Source of the DNA: Myxococcota bacterium
Lineage (GTDB): Bacteria; Myxococcota_A; UBA796; JAJRTE01
NCBI GenBank assembly: GCA_024278455.1
Contig: JAJRTE010000249.1
Coordinates: 1-64,000, forward strand
Direction: 5' to 3'
Length of the DNA: 64,000 bases
The notes under the pieces: generated by a model
What the model saw: the letters and a program-made list of their open reading frames with translations, nothing else
Databases searched by the model: none
Told to the model about the DNA's origin: nothing
Program-made: the position numbers and the translations under genes
Part shown: positions 1 to 8,300 of the stretch, in pieces
Layout: each line of letters begins with the position of its first letter
Position numbering within the stretch: position 1 is the first letter of the stretch

Positions 1-758
1 AGCGGATTTCGCAGGGAGTCGGACATTCTTGCGAAGCTACGGGAACGAGGCGGGGAACAGACGCTGTTTCTCTTCCTGGTGGAGGTCGAGGACCGGCCAG
101 GACGGACCCGTGTGTCCCGGGCGAGCCGGGATGAGGCCGGAGACGAGCCGGCTGGGAACAGGGAGGGGCGCAAACCGGTCTCGATCGGCGAGCGGCTAAT
201 GGTCTACTACGAGGCCCTGTGGACGCGATATCGAAGGGAGGGGCGCTTTCGGGGGCGTTCGGCGCCCTGATGAAGCCAGGGCGCTGGTCCCCGTGGCGGT
301 TGAAGGCGGAGTGCCTGAACGCGATCGCGCGTTCAGGGGAGACACCAGCGACGAAGTTCCTGGCGCTGAACTGTGTGGAGACCTACCTGAAGTTGGACGA
401 GGAGGGTCAAGACCGATTCGAGCGCCTACTCCGCAAGGAGGGCTACATGGAAGTGCAGAGAATCCAGAAGACCTGGGCCGACGAGATGATCGAAAAGGGG
501 CTCCAGAAGGGGCTCCAGAAGGGGCTCCAGAAGGGGCTCCAGAAGGGGCTCCAGAAAGGGCTCCAGAAAGGGATCCTGGACGGCCGCCAGGAGATGCTGC
601 TCAAGCTGCTTACCCTGAAGTTTGGGCCTGTGAGCGAAGCTGTCGGGGACAGGGTCCGGGAGATCGCGGACATCGCGGTCCTGGACGGCCTGGCGGAGAA
701 ACTCCTGACGGCCGGCAGCCTGGAGGAACTCGGTTTGGATCTTCCGGGTGAACAGTAG
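1..758 (+). pseudogene. Rpn/DUF4351-type nuclease-related gene, frameshifted and cut by the window edge
   Basis: Two overlapping frames carry pieces of one family. Frame 1 (1-270) reads RESDILAKLRERGG and LFLFLVEVE, matching the middle of Rpn/PD-(D/E)XK-like 'cytosolic' proteins. Frame 3 (about 237-758) continues with FGALM, KAECLNAIARSG, FLALNCVETYLKLDEE, TWADEMIEKG, six KGLQ repeats and a DUF4351-like tail (LTLKFGPVSEAVGDRV). The usual order of these parts in one protein is split across a frame change near 215-240, so a frameshift or small deletion is inferred. The 5' end lies outside the window. Downstream is 364 bp without a gene. The family is usually tied to recombination-promoting or transposase-like proteins and is often decayed. 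The catalytic region is not visible here. The alternative is two separate short genes, which is less likely. Confidence 0.6.
495..566 (+). repeat. Six tandem 12-bp units inside the Rpn/DUF4351 gene
   Basis: Six consecutive copies of a 12-base unit (AAGGGGCTCCAG with one A/G variant in the last copy) encode K-G-L-Q repeats, followed by a degenerate seventh unit. Because the unit length is a multiple of three, slippage changes copy number without changing frame. Such glutamine/lysine-glycine repeats are common between the nuclease and DUF4351 parts of this family. Confidence 0.95.
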
Positions 759-1122
759 GGTCCGGCCCCTGTTTCCGCGTGGTCCGCCCGCGTACCTGCT
801 CGATACCGGAATGCCGTCCAGCGAACGGCACGGTCCTTCGGTGCGTTCGTTTGGCGCCGACTCCTGTGTCTCCTCCATCCTGCCCCAAGAAAAGCAAATA
901 GCCCGTTCGAGCCCCCATGTCAAGCGCACCCTTCGCACCCGAAGCGGCGAAGGACGCTGGACAGGGTGCAGCCATTTGAACAATATGAACAGGAATAGCA
1001 GCAAGGTGCTGGCATGATCCGAAGCATACCGGCGTCTACTGAAAGCAAGCGAGCAGCCCTCGCCGAACCGTGCGCCTGCGACGCCGGCGCGAAGGGTGCA
1101 CACCCGCGCGGGAGGACACCTG
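759..1122. other. Gene-free stretch (364 bp)
   Basis: I find no convincing gene here: the open frames have no family resemblance or ribosome binding sites. The only clear signal is the ribosome binding site GGAGG at 1111-1115 that belongs to the next gene. No convincing terminator or promoter was seen. Confidence 0.5.
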
Positions 1123-1950
1123 ATGGCTCGAGACGACACGACCTGGAACGGCAACGATCACCGGCTGTTCGATCCGGAATACGCCCGGAGGAAGGGCGAG
1201 TTCTTCCTGAAGTGGGCCCGGCGATACCTGCGCTACACTGTCCGCGGGTGGGAGCATGTGCCTGACGGACCGGTCCTGGTCGTCGGAAACCACAACGGCG
1301 GGGCATTTCCGGTGGATCCGTACCTGATCATGTTCGCCTGGAACGAGCATTTCGCGTACCGGAGGCCGCTCCGCGGGTTTGCCCATGACCTGCTGTTCAG
1401 GATTCGCCCGTTCGCACGCTTCATGTGCAAGGTGGGCGCCGTTCGCGCGAACCCGGAGACCGCCAGGCAGATCCTCGAGGAGGGGGGAAGCGGGTTGGTG
1501 TTCCCGGGGGGCAGCGAGGAGGCGTTCCGTCCCTTCCGATTGCGCTACCGCGTCGATTTCTTCCAGAGAACGGGCTTCGCCAGGCTCGCGGTCAGGACCG
1601 GGGCAGCCGTGATCCCGGCGGCATTCGCCGGCGGACACGAGACGTTCGTCGTGCTGAGTGACGGCAGAGGCGTGGCCAGGAGGCTCGGAACCCACAGGTA
1701 TCTGCGTGTCTCGACGTTTCCCCTCGTCTTTTCCCTCCCCTGGGGCATTACCAGCGGGTACCTTCCCTACTTTCCCCTCCCTGCCAAGGTGCACGTGCAG
1801 TTGGGCGCTCCTCTAGTCTTCAAGGAGTACGGCCCCGAGGACGCCCGCGACCCCGTGGCCATGCGACGCTGTGCCGATGTCATCTTCGCTCGAGTTCAGC
1901 AATTGCTCACTGCCCAGGCGGCGTCGAGGAGATTCCCGGTCATCGGGTGA
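1123..1950 (+). CDS. Lysophospholipid acyltransferase family protein (TMEM68/hemolysin-like type)
   Basis: Predicted membrane-associated acyltransferase of 275 residues that would transfer an acyl chain to a lysophospholipid or related glycerolipid. The PlsC-like motif is of the variant type NHNGGAFPVD, with His followed by Asp eight residues later instead of the classical HX4D. FPGGSEEAFRPF and a GFARLAVRTGAAVIPAAF block match the substrate-binding region of the TMEM68/DGAT-like branch. The ATG at 1123 is chosen because GGAGG lies seven bases upstream; an earlier ATG at 1096 lacks such a site. The gene precedes the Mla-type lipid transport operon by about 150 bp, which fits a role in envelope lipid handling, but they have separate promoters. 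Substrate unknown. Confidence 0.75.
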   Translation: MARDDTTWNGNDHRLFDPEYARRKGEFFLKWARRYLRYTVRGWEHVPDGPVLVVGNHNGGAFPVDPYLIMFAWNEHFAYRRPLRGFAHDLLFRIRPFARFMCKVGAVRANPETARQILEEGGSGLVFPGGSEEAFRPFRLRYRVDFFQRTGFARLAVRTGAAVIPAAFAGGHETFVVLSDGRGVARRLGTHRYLRVSTFPLVFSLPWGITSGYLPYFPLPAKVHVQLGAPLVFKEYGPEDARDPVAMRRCADVIFARVQQLLTAQAASRRFPVIG

Positions 1951-2026
1951 AGGCTGGCATACCGGCACGCGCTCCCGCCAACCTGGACCGCAGGCGGTCC
2001 AAGGGGCCAGTGTTGCGCCGTACTCG

Positions 2027-2055
2027 TTGACTTGCCCCTGTTCTGGCCGTAGAAT
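2027..2055 (+). promoter_or_regulatory. Sigma-70-like promoter for the mla operon
   Basis: TTGACT at 2027-2032 and TAGAAT at 2050-2055 are separated by exactly 17 bases, about 50 bases before the mlaE start. Each hexamer differs from consensus at one position. Confidence 0.6.
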
Positions 2056-2103
2056 CCTACCTCGACAACGAGCGACAACGACATCCATCCACCCGGGACA
2101 GGC

Positions 2104-2883
2104 GTGGGTCCACTCCTCCGTACCATTGAAACGCTTGGCAGTTACGTGGTTCGATTCCTCGAAGCCACGGGGCAGATCGCCCGGACCGGGCTCGGGTTTT
2201 TCAGCAGCCTGCTCAGGCCGCCCTATCGTATTCGAAACACTTTCGAGCAGATGGAATTCGTCGGCATCGGTTCCCTTGTCATCGTCCTGGTGACCGGATT
2301 GTTCACCGGAATGGTGTTCGCCGTTCAGCTCTACATCGCGTTGAGCATGTTCGGTGCCGCCGGGTTGACCGGGGCGACCGTGGGCTTGTCACTGGCGAGA
2401 GAACTCTCCCCGGTATTCTGTGCCCTGATGGTGACGGGGAGGGTCGGCTCGGCCATGGCCGCCACCGTCGGGACCATGCGCGTGACCGAGCAGATCGATG
2501 CCCTCGAGGCCATGGCCGTGGACCCCGTGCACTACCTGGTGGTGCCTCGAGTCATCGCCGCGGTGGTCATGATGCCCCTCCTGGTGCTGGTGTTCGACGC
2601 CATAGGTATCACGGGATCCTACCTGGTGGGTGTGAAACTCCTGCACCTGGACCCTGGGCTGTTCCTGAACAAGCTCTACTGGTTCGTCGACCCGGACGAT
2701 GTGTGGAAGGGCATGATCAAGGGAAGCGTATTCGGCTTCATTTTCGCCGTCGTCGGGTGCAGCAAGGGGTACCATACCACCGGTGGCGCCGACGGCGTCG
2801 GGCGGGCCACGACCAACGCGGTGGTCATCGCGTCGGTACTGATCTTGATCGCGGACTACTTCCTGTCGACAGCGATGTGGTGA
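2104..2883 (+). CDS. mlaE: MlaE-type ABC transporter permease
   Basis: Inner-membrane permease (259 aa) of the Mla/Mce retrograde or anterograde phospholipid transport system. It has the family's hydrophobic segments starting near residue 55 (FVGIGSLVIVLVTGLFTGMV), the conserved region with LARELSPVFCALMVTGRVGSAMAA, and TEQIDALEAMAVDPVHYLVVPR, which are hallmark MlaE blocks. Length is typical of the family. It starts at a GTG with only a weak GGGACAGG-like ribosome binding site; no better start exists before the membrane segments. The ATPase gene follows after three bases and the MCE substrate-binding protein after that, so the three form one transport unit. No MlaB, MlaC or MlaA genes are seen next to them. 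Confidence 0.92.
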   Translation: MGPLLRTIETLGSYVVRFLEATGQIARTGLGFFSSLLRPPYRIRNTFEQMEFVGIGSLVIVLVTGLFTGMVFAVQLYIALSMFGAAGLTGATVGLSLARELSPVFCALMVTGRVGSAMAATVGTMRVTEQIDALEAMAVDPVHYLVVPRVIAAVVMMPLLVLVFDAIGITGSYLVGVKLLHLDPGLFLNKLYWFVDPDDVWKGMIKGSVFGFIFAVVGCSKGYHTTGGADGVGRATTNAVVIASVLILIADYFLSTAMW

Positions 2884-2886
2884 CCC

Positions 2887-3660
2887 ATGGCGGACGAAGC
2901 AAAATCGGAGTCGATTATCCGCTTCGAACGCGTCACCAAGCGGTTCGGTGACCAGGTGGTGCTGAACCGGCTGAGCTTCCAGGTGCCGCGCAACCGGATC
3001 ACGGTCGTGATAGGCCGGTCCGGGACGGGCAAGTCCGTGATGTTGAAGCATGTCATGGGCCTGTTGAAACCGGACGAGGGCCGGGTGCTGGTCGATGGCG
3101 TCGACATCGGGACGCTGAGCGGTCCGGCCCTGCTGGGGCTCCGCCGCCGCTTCGGCATGTGTTTCCAGAATGCCGCCCTGTTCGACTCGATGACGGTCGG
3201 GGAGAACGTGGCATTCCCCCTGGTTGAACACACCAGGCTGAGCGCGCGCGAAATCCAGGATGTGGTCGCCGAGAAACTCCGTCTCGTCGGTCTGACCGGG
3301 GTGGCACACAAGATGCCGGGCGAACTCTCTGGCGGTATGCGCAAGCGGGTGGGCATTGCTCGAGCCATCGCGCTGGAGCCGGAAATCATACTGTATGACG
3401 AGCCGACGACCGGGCTCGATCCCATCATGGCGAGCACGATCGATGCCTTGATCCGCGAGACCCAGGAAAAGCTGGGTGTCACATGCCTGGTCATCAGCCA
3501 CGATATCCAGGCATCGTTGCGCGTCGGCCATCGGCTCGCCATGCTATACGATGGTGGTATTCGGGCGGAGGGCACGCCCGAGGAGATGTTGGCCAACCCG
3601 GACCCGGTTCTGCGACAGTTCATGGATGGGCGGGCCGACGGCCCGATTCGCGTCCTGTGA
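2887..3660 (+). CDS. mlaF: MlaF-type ABC transporter ATPase
   Basis: Cytoplasmic ATPase (257 aa) that powers the MlaE permease. Walker A GRSGTGKS includes Lys49, the signature is LSGGMRKR, Walker B is IILYDEPTTGLD, and the switch His lies in VISHD. The Q-loop reads CFQNAALFDSMTV, as in MlaF proteins. It starts three bases after mlaE and is followed 34 bases later by the MCE protein, so co-translation is likely. Size and motif spacing are normal; nothing looks damaged. Confidence 0.95.
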   Translation: MADEAKSESIIRFERVTKRFGDQVVLNRLSFQVPRNRITVVIGRSGTGKSVMLKHVMGLLKPDEGRVLVDGVDIGTLSGPALLGLRRRFGMCFQNAALFDSMTVGENVAFPLVEHTRLSAREIQDVVAEKLRLVGLTGVAHKMPGELSGGMRKRVGIARAIALEPEIILYDEPTTGLDPIMASTIDALIRETQEKLGVTCLVISHDIQASLRVGHRLAMLYDGGIRAEGTPEEMLANPDPVLRQFMDGRADGPIRVL

Positions 3661-3694
3661 CAAGGCCTTTTCGATTGAACATGACGAGGTGGTT

Positions 3695-5158
3695 GTGCAG
3701 CGATTCAGCGCAGAATTGAAGATCGGGCTGTTCACCGTGCTGGCAGCCTGTCTGTTCGCCGTCTTCATGCTGAAGACTCGAGACGCCCCGTTCGGGCCGG
3801 GCGGGAGCTACTCCGTCTTCACGACCGTCCCATCGGCAGAAGGGATCCAACTCGGATCCATCGTGTCCATGGCAGGTGTGCAGGTGGGCCGCGTCGGCAC
3901 CATCGTGCTGACCCCTTCCGGCGATGCTCGAGTCGAACTGCAGCTCCGGAGCACCTTCCAGTTGCCCAAGGACTCCGTGGCGACCGTCAAGAGCATGGGC
4001 ATGCTCGGGGATCGTACCATTCACCTGCTTCCCGGACCCCCGTCCGGGGCCTACGTGCAGCCGGGCGACACCATCCCCTACGCGGAACCCAAGGGCGACC
4101 TCGACACCTTGACAAGACAAATGGGCACGATCGCAGAAGACATCAAGGCCGTCACATCGGATCTCAGGGTGGTCAGCGATGCGATCAAGACCATCGTCAC
4201 CGAGGGGGACATGAAGGCGTCGGTTCAACGGGTGCTCAACAACCTCGAGGACTTCACGTCCTCTATCAACACACTGGGTAGGGCCAACCAGGACGAGTTG
4301 TCCGAAATCGTCTCCAATTTCAGGTCCGTCAGTGAAACCCTCAAGGGACTCATGGGAACCAGTCAGAACGTCCTCGAGACCAGTGGGCGCCAGGTGAGCG
4401 ACCAGATCGTCGCTCTCCAGCAGGCGACGGCCAGGTTGAACGACGTGTTGGTGCGTATCGATCGCATCGCCGCCAGCGTGGAACGCGGCGAGGGCACGGT
4501 CGGAGCGCTCCTCAACGAGCGGACCACGGTCGACGCCTTGAATGCCACCATCGACGGGGCCAACCAAATCCTCGACCGGATCAACCGCTTTCGGACTCGA
4601 GTCACCTATCGCGGAGACTACTATGCGTTCGGCGGACCGTTCGCGGATTCCGCGATAGCAGGTTCCATGAAGAGCACCTTGGACATCACGTTCGCCGGCC
4701 GCAGCGACTACTACTATGTGTTGGGCCTCGTGTCCGACCCGGCGTATGATTCGTTCGAACGGTGGGTGGCGTCCGGGGACGACCCGTCCAACGTGACCCG
4801 GACCAGGGTATACACCGACGACTACCAGTTGACATTCCAGTTCGCCAGGCGCTGGCGCAATCTCGCGCTGCGACTGGGTGTGCGGGAGAACCACGGAGGC
4901 GTGGGAGCCGACTACTTTTTCGCAAAAGATAGGTTGGCCTTGTCGCTCGATCTGTTCGACTTCTCGACAGCCAAGGCATACCCGAACCTGGAAGCGCGCT
5001 TCCGGTACGATTTCTACAACCATCTCTACGTGTCCGCCGGGTTCGATGACATGCTGAACCGTATCCACGGCGGAGGCGTCAACCTGTTCGTCGGCGGCGG
5101 ATTCACGTTCGAGGACGATGATCTGAAGTACCTCTTGGCGTTCGTGCCTTTCCCTTGA
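3695..5158 (+). CDS. mlaD: MlaD-like MCE-domain protein with a long C-terminal beta-rich region
   Basis: Membrane-anchored periplasmic lipid-binding subunit (487 aa) of the Mla/Mce system. A single N-terminal membrane helix (IGLFTVLAACLFAVFML) is followed by an MCE domain (about residues 35-120, with GIQLGSIVSMAGVQVGRVG). A helical and coiled-coil-like stretch (about 135-300) includes IAEDIKAVTSDLRVVSDAI. A final region of about 180 residues has alternating aromatic and hydrophobic strands (ADYFFAKDRLALSLDLFDF) ending in VPFP, like an outer-membrane beta structure. E. coli MlaD is only about 180 aa, so this is a long variant. The GTG at 3695 is chosen because a GAGG lies just upstream; GTG 3689 is the alternative. 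The fused tail may contact the outer membrane (inference). Confidence 0.85.
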   Translation: MQRFSAELKIGLFTVLAACLFAVFMLKTRDAPFGPGGSYSVFTTVPSAEGIQLGSIVSMAGVQVGRVGTIVLTPSGDARVELQLRSTFQLPKDSVATVKSMGMLGDRTIHLLPGPPSGAYVQPGDTIPYAEPKGDLDTLTRQMGTIAEDIKAVTSDLRVVSDAIKTIVTEGDMKASVQRVLNNLEDFTSSINTLGRANQDELSEIVSNFRSVSETLKGLMGTSQNVLETSGRQVSDQIVALQQATARLNDVLVRIDRIAASVERGEGTVGALLNERTTVDALNATIDGANQILDRINRFRTRVTYRGDYYAFGGPFADSAIAGSMKSTLDITFAGRSDYYYVLGLVSDPAYDSFERWVASGDDPSNVTRTRVYTDDYQLTFQFARRWRNLALRLGVRENHGGVGADYFFAKDRLALSLDLFDFSTAKAYPNLEARFRYDFYNHLYVSAGFDDMLNRIHGGGVNLFVGGGFTFEDDDLKYLLAFVPFP

Positions 5159-5170
5159 CGACCCGCCTCG

Positions 5171-5202
5171 GTCCCTCGATGGTGGTCGAATCGATCCGGG
5201 AC
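5171..5202 (+). terminator. Possible hairpin after the mla operon
   Basis: GTCCC TCGAT at 5171-5180 pairs with ATCGA (5190-5194) and GGGAC (5198-5202), leaving a 3-base bulge, 13 bases after the mlaD stop. There is no run of T after it, so it would be at best a weak or Rho-assisted terminator. Confidence 0.25.
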
Positions 5203-5236
5203 AGGGCGCTAGCGGGAAAAACGACCGGGAAAGTTC

Positions 5237-5266
5237 TTGAAAAGACATCCTCGGCAATGATATAAC
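5237..5266 (+). promoter_or_regulatory. Promoter candidate for the giant TPR gene
   Basis: TTGAAA at 5237-5242 and TATAAC at 5261-5266 (18-base spacing), about 125 bases before the ATG at 5394. Both hexamers match consensus at five of six positions. Confidence 0.45.
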
Positions 5267-5393
5267 TCTATGGCTTCCATTGAAAAGTCCATCCCAGGCA
5301 AGCGGTTGCCGGAAACGGATCCACGGGGTGCGGTTCCGGGCACCCGGACCCGCCCACAGGGCGTGTGGGCAACGTTCCGCGGGAGAATCGTTC

Positions 5394-8300
5394 ATGGCGC
5401 GCAAGAAGAACAGGAAGAAGAGGCAACCCAAGCCGGTCTCGCCGGACACCGTGTTCTCCGAAGTGGAGGATGCTTTTTTCTCCGCCGTGCCCGAGACGCC
5501 GGCGGGCGGTAGTGGCTCTCGAGCGGCCGCCCCCCCTCCGGGAGATGCTGCCGTCGCAGCGGCCCGCGCCGCGGACGAGGAGATGGGCGCCGGTGGTGAA
5601 GACGCTTCGCCTCCTTCTACCCCTGCCCCCCATGCCGGCCTGGACTCGGCGAGTCCCAGGGCGCAGGCAGGCGTGATCCACGGCGAAGCAGCCACTTCTC
5701 CGGCCTCCGGGGGAGCGGAACAGGGACCCGTTCAGGAGGGCGGGGAAGACCAGCCGGCTGTCGTCGAGGCCGGCTCTGCCACCGAACCGTCCGCTGGCCC
5801 ACAGGACGGTGGTGATGGCGAGAGTGCCGATCTGGCGGAGGGGCCTTCCGGGGAGGATGCCAGCCGGGACGAGGACCTGCCGGTCATGCCGGCGTCCGGC
5901 GACGGCATCCCGTCTGTTGGAGGTGCGCACGAGGGTCCGGTCGGCGAGGAGGTCGAGGTCTACGAGTCGGACCTGTTCGATAGCCGCGAAGAGGACACGC
6001 TGGAGCAGATGAGCGATGAGGACCTCGAGGTGGACGCATTCGAGGAACAGCCGCCAGGGGCGATCGACGCGCTCGATGACGAGGCGGCCCTTGCCGCCCT
6101 GGCTGCTGAGCCGGACGGTGAGGTCGGCGATCAGGATGGCCTTCCGGGTCCCCTGGGCGGGGGTGCGGGCGGCGCAGCCGGGGCACCGGAACTCGAGGAA
6201 ACGGCAGGGGCTCAGGATGTCGCGCCGTCGTCCGCCCTTGCCGAGGGTGCGAGCCTTTCCGGCCGTGTCGAGGAGGAGGATGACGGACGGGAGACCCCGG
6301 AGACCGGAGGTGATGTACCGGGGCACCCGGGCGTCAGCAAGGACGATCGCCAGGCAGAGGCCCAAGAAGATGTCGTGGTTCTTACCGAGGTCATCGATGC
6401 CGTTGTGCCCGGTGAGGAGGAATCGATCGAGCCTCCCCCGATTGCCCCTGACCAGGACGAGACCGAACGGGCGCCGGAATCCCACCGGGGGGTGCACTCC
6501 GCGCCGGGGGACGAGGAGACGACGCTTCCCGAGGAGGCTCTGTCGGCGCTGGCGGACTAAGCCACCGGCTTCCCCGTCGAAGATGCCATCGACGCCGCCG
6601 ACCCCTCGCTGCTCGAGGCGGGCGATCCGGGCGATCTGCCCGAGCCGCCGGCCGGGAACGAGGTGTTGAAGCTCCCGGTCGCCGAAGTTCCCTCGGAGTT
6701 GGGATGGGACGTCATTCCGGCCGATCTGGATGGGCTGTCAGCCGGCGGAGAGGAGGACCAGCCGGTCGAGGGCGGCGAGGTGCCCCCCGAATCTTCGCCG
6801 GCCGGCACGGCAGACGGGACACGAGAGCCGTTGTGGACGGTGCCCGAGTTCGAGCCTGTGGAAACAGCAGAGTCCGACGACGCGATGGACCAGGTTCAGT
6901 CCGCCATCGCCGTGGACCTTGCGTCGCTCGAGGCCACGGCGAGCCGATTCGAGGACATCCCCGCGCCCCTGCCCTTTGTCGGCACGCGCGTGGTGACGAT
7001 CGAGGAGCAGTTCGAGGAGGCGTTGGCCTTGCTTCGGAGCGAGGCCGAGCTTGTCAGTACGGAACTCAAGGCCGCCTACCTGCTGGCAGCGTCCAGGTTG
7101 CTTCTCGGGGAGGGACGCCTGGAAGAGGCCCGGCACGCCATCGACGAGAGCCTGGCCGCCGACGAAGCGTTCGGCCCTACACTCAGGTTCCTCGAGGACC
7201 TCGAGCGTGAGGACCAGCGATGGGAAGCGTTGCTCGATGTTCTCGAGACGATGGCGCTGGCCGCCGAGTCGGACGCGGAACGCGCCGCCGTCCTCATCGA
7301 GTGCGCCCAGGTCTGCATGACCAGGTTGGAGGCACCGGAGAAGGCAGTATCGTTCCTCGAGGACGCCTTGCAGGCCGCCCCTGAGGATCTCTTCGCCCTC
7401 AGGCTGCTCGAGCAGGCCCACCGGTAGTTGGGGCAATGGCGGGAAGTCTGCCGTCTCCGGGAGCGCATCGCAGCGAAGCTCCCCCGGGACGGGCAGGTGC
7501 TGGCCTTCCATGACATCGGGGAAATCTCCCTCGAGCACCTCGACGACCCCGACTCGGCAGTCAGCGCTTTCGCCAGGGCATTGGAACGCGATCCTGACTT
7601 CGCCCCGTCGCGCCTCGCGCTCGACGCGTTGTGGCGGAAGACGGGCGCGCTCGAGGCGTTGCGCGAACAGTACGAACGGGATGCACGGCGCCTGCAAGGA
7701 TTCGCAGCCCTGCAGGCCTGGTTGTGCGTCGTGGACCTCTCGGAGGCGCTGGAGCAGCATGACGAAGCCGTTGACGCCTTGCGGCAGGCCATGGAGATCG
7801 ATCCCGCCAATGCCGCCTTGAGGAGGGAGTACCAGGGGCGTCTGGCTCGAGCCGGCCGCTGGAAGCTCTATGTTCAGACCGCGTTGAACGAGTTGGAGCA
7901 TTCGGACAACGACGAAGCCAGCGCAGCGATCTACCTGTTCATCGCCCAGTTGTACGAACTCGCCCTGGATGACCTCGAGACCGCCCACGGTGCCGTTTCC
8001 TCGGCACTCGAACTCAAGCCCGACTGGCGGTTCGCCCGTGACGAACTGCTTCGCCTGCTCGAGAGGCGTGGCCGCTGGGCCGAGTTGGTGGAACGGCTGG
8101 TGGCCATCGCCGGGAACGAGGAGGACTCGAGGTTGGCCGCCGCCCGCTACTACCAGGCCGGCATGGTGGCAGAGCGCCGTCTCTAGGACGCCGAGGCCGC
8201 GCTCGGCTGGTTCGAAGAGGCGTGGAAGGCCGACCCGGACGAGGCAATCTACGCCTGGACGGTGCGGCAGCGCCTCGAATCCGCCGGACAGTGGGACAGG

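Noticed and set aside
495-566. CRISPR or other functional array
   Set aside because: Uniform 12-bp coding repeats without spacers; the 198-bp repeats at 44841-45923 are likewise coding domain repeats.
3620-5695. Long minus-strand open frame opposite mlaD and the TPR gene
   Set aside because: Shadow frame from GC-rich codon use; it has no family motifs and covers two well-supported plus-strand genes. The same applies to other long antisense frames such as those at 10998-13190 and 42722-44779.
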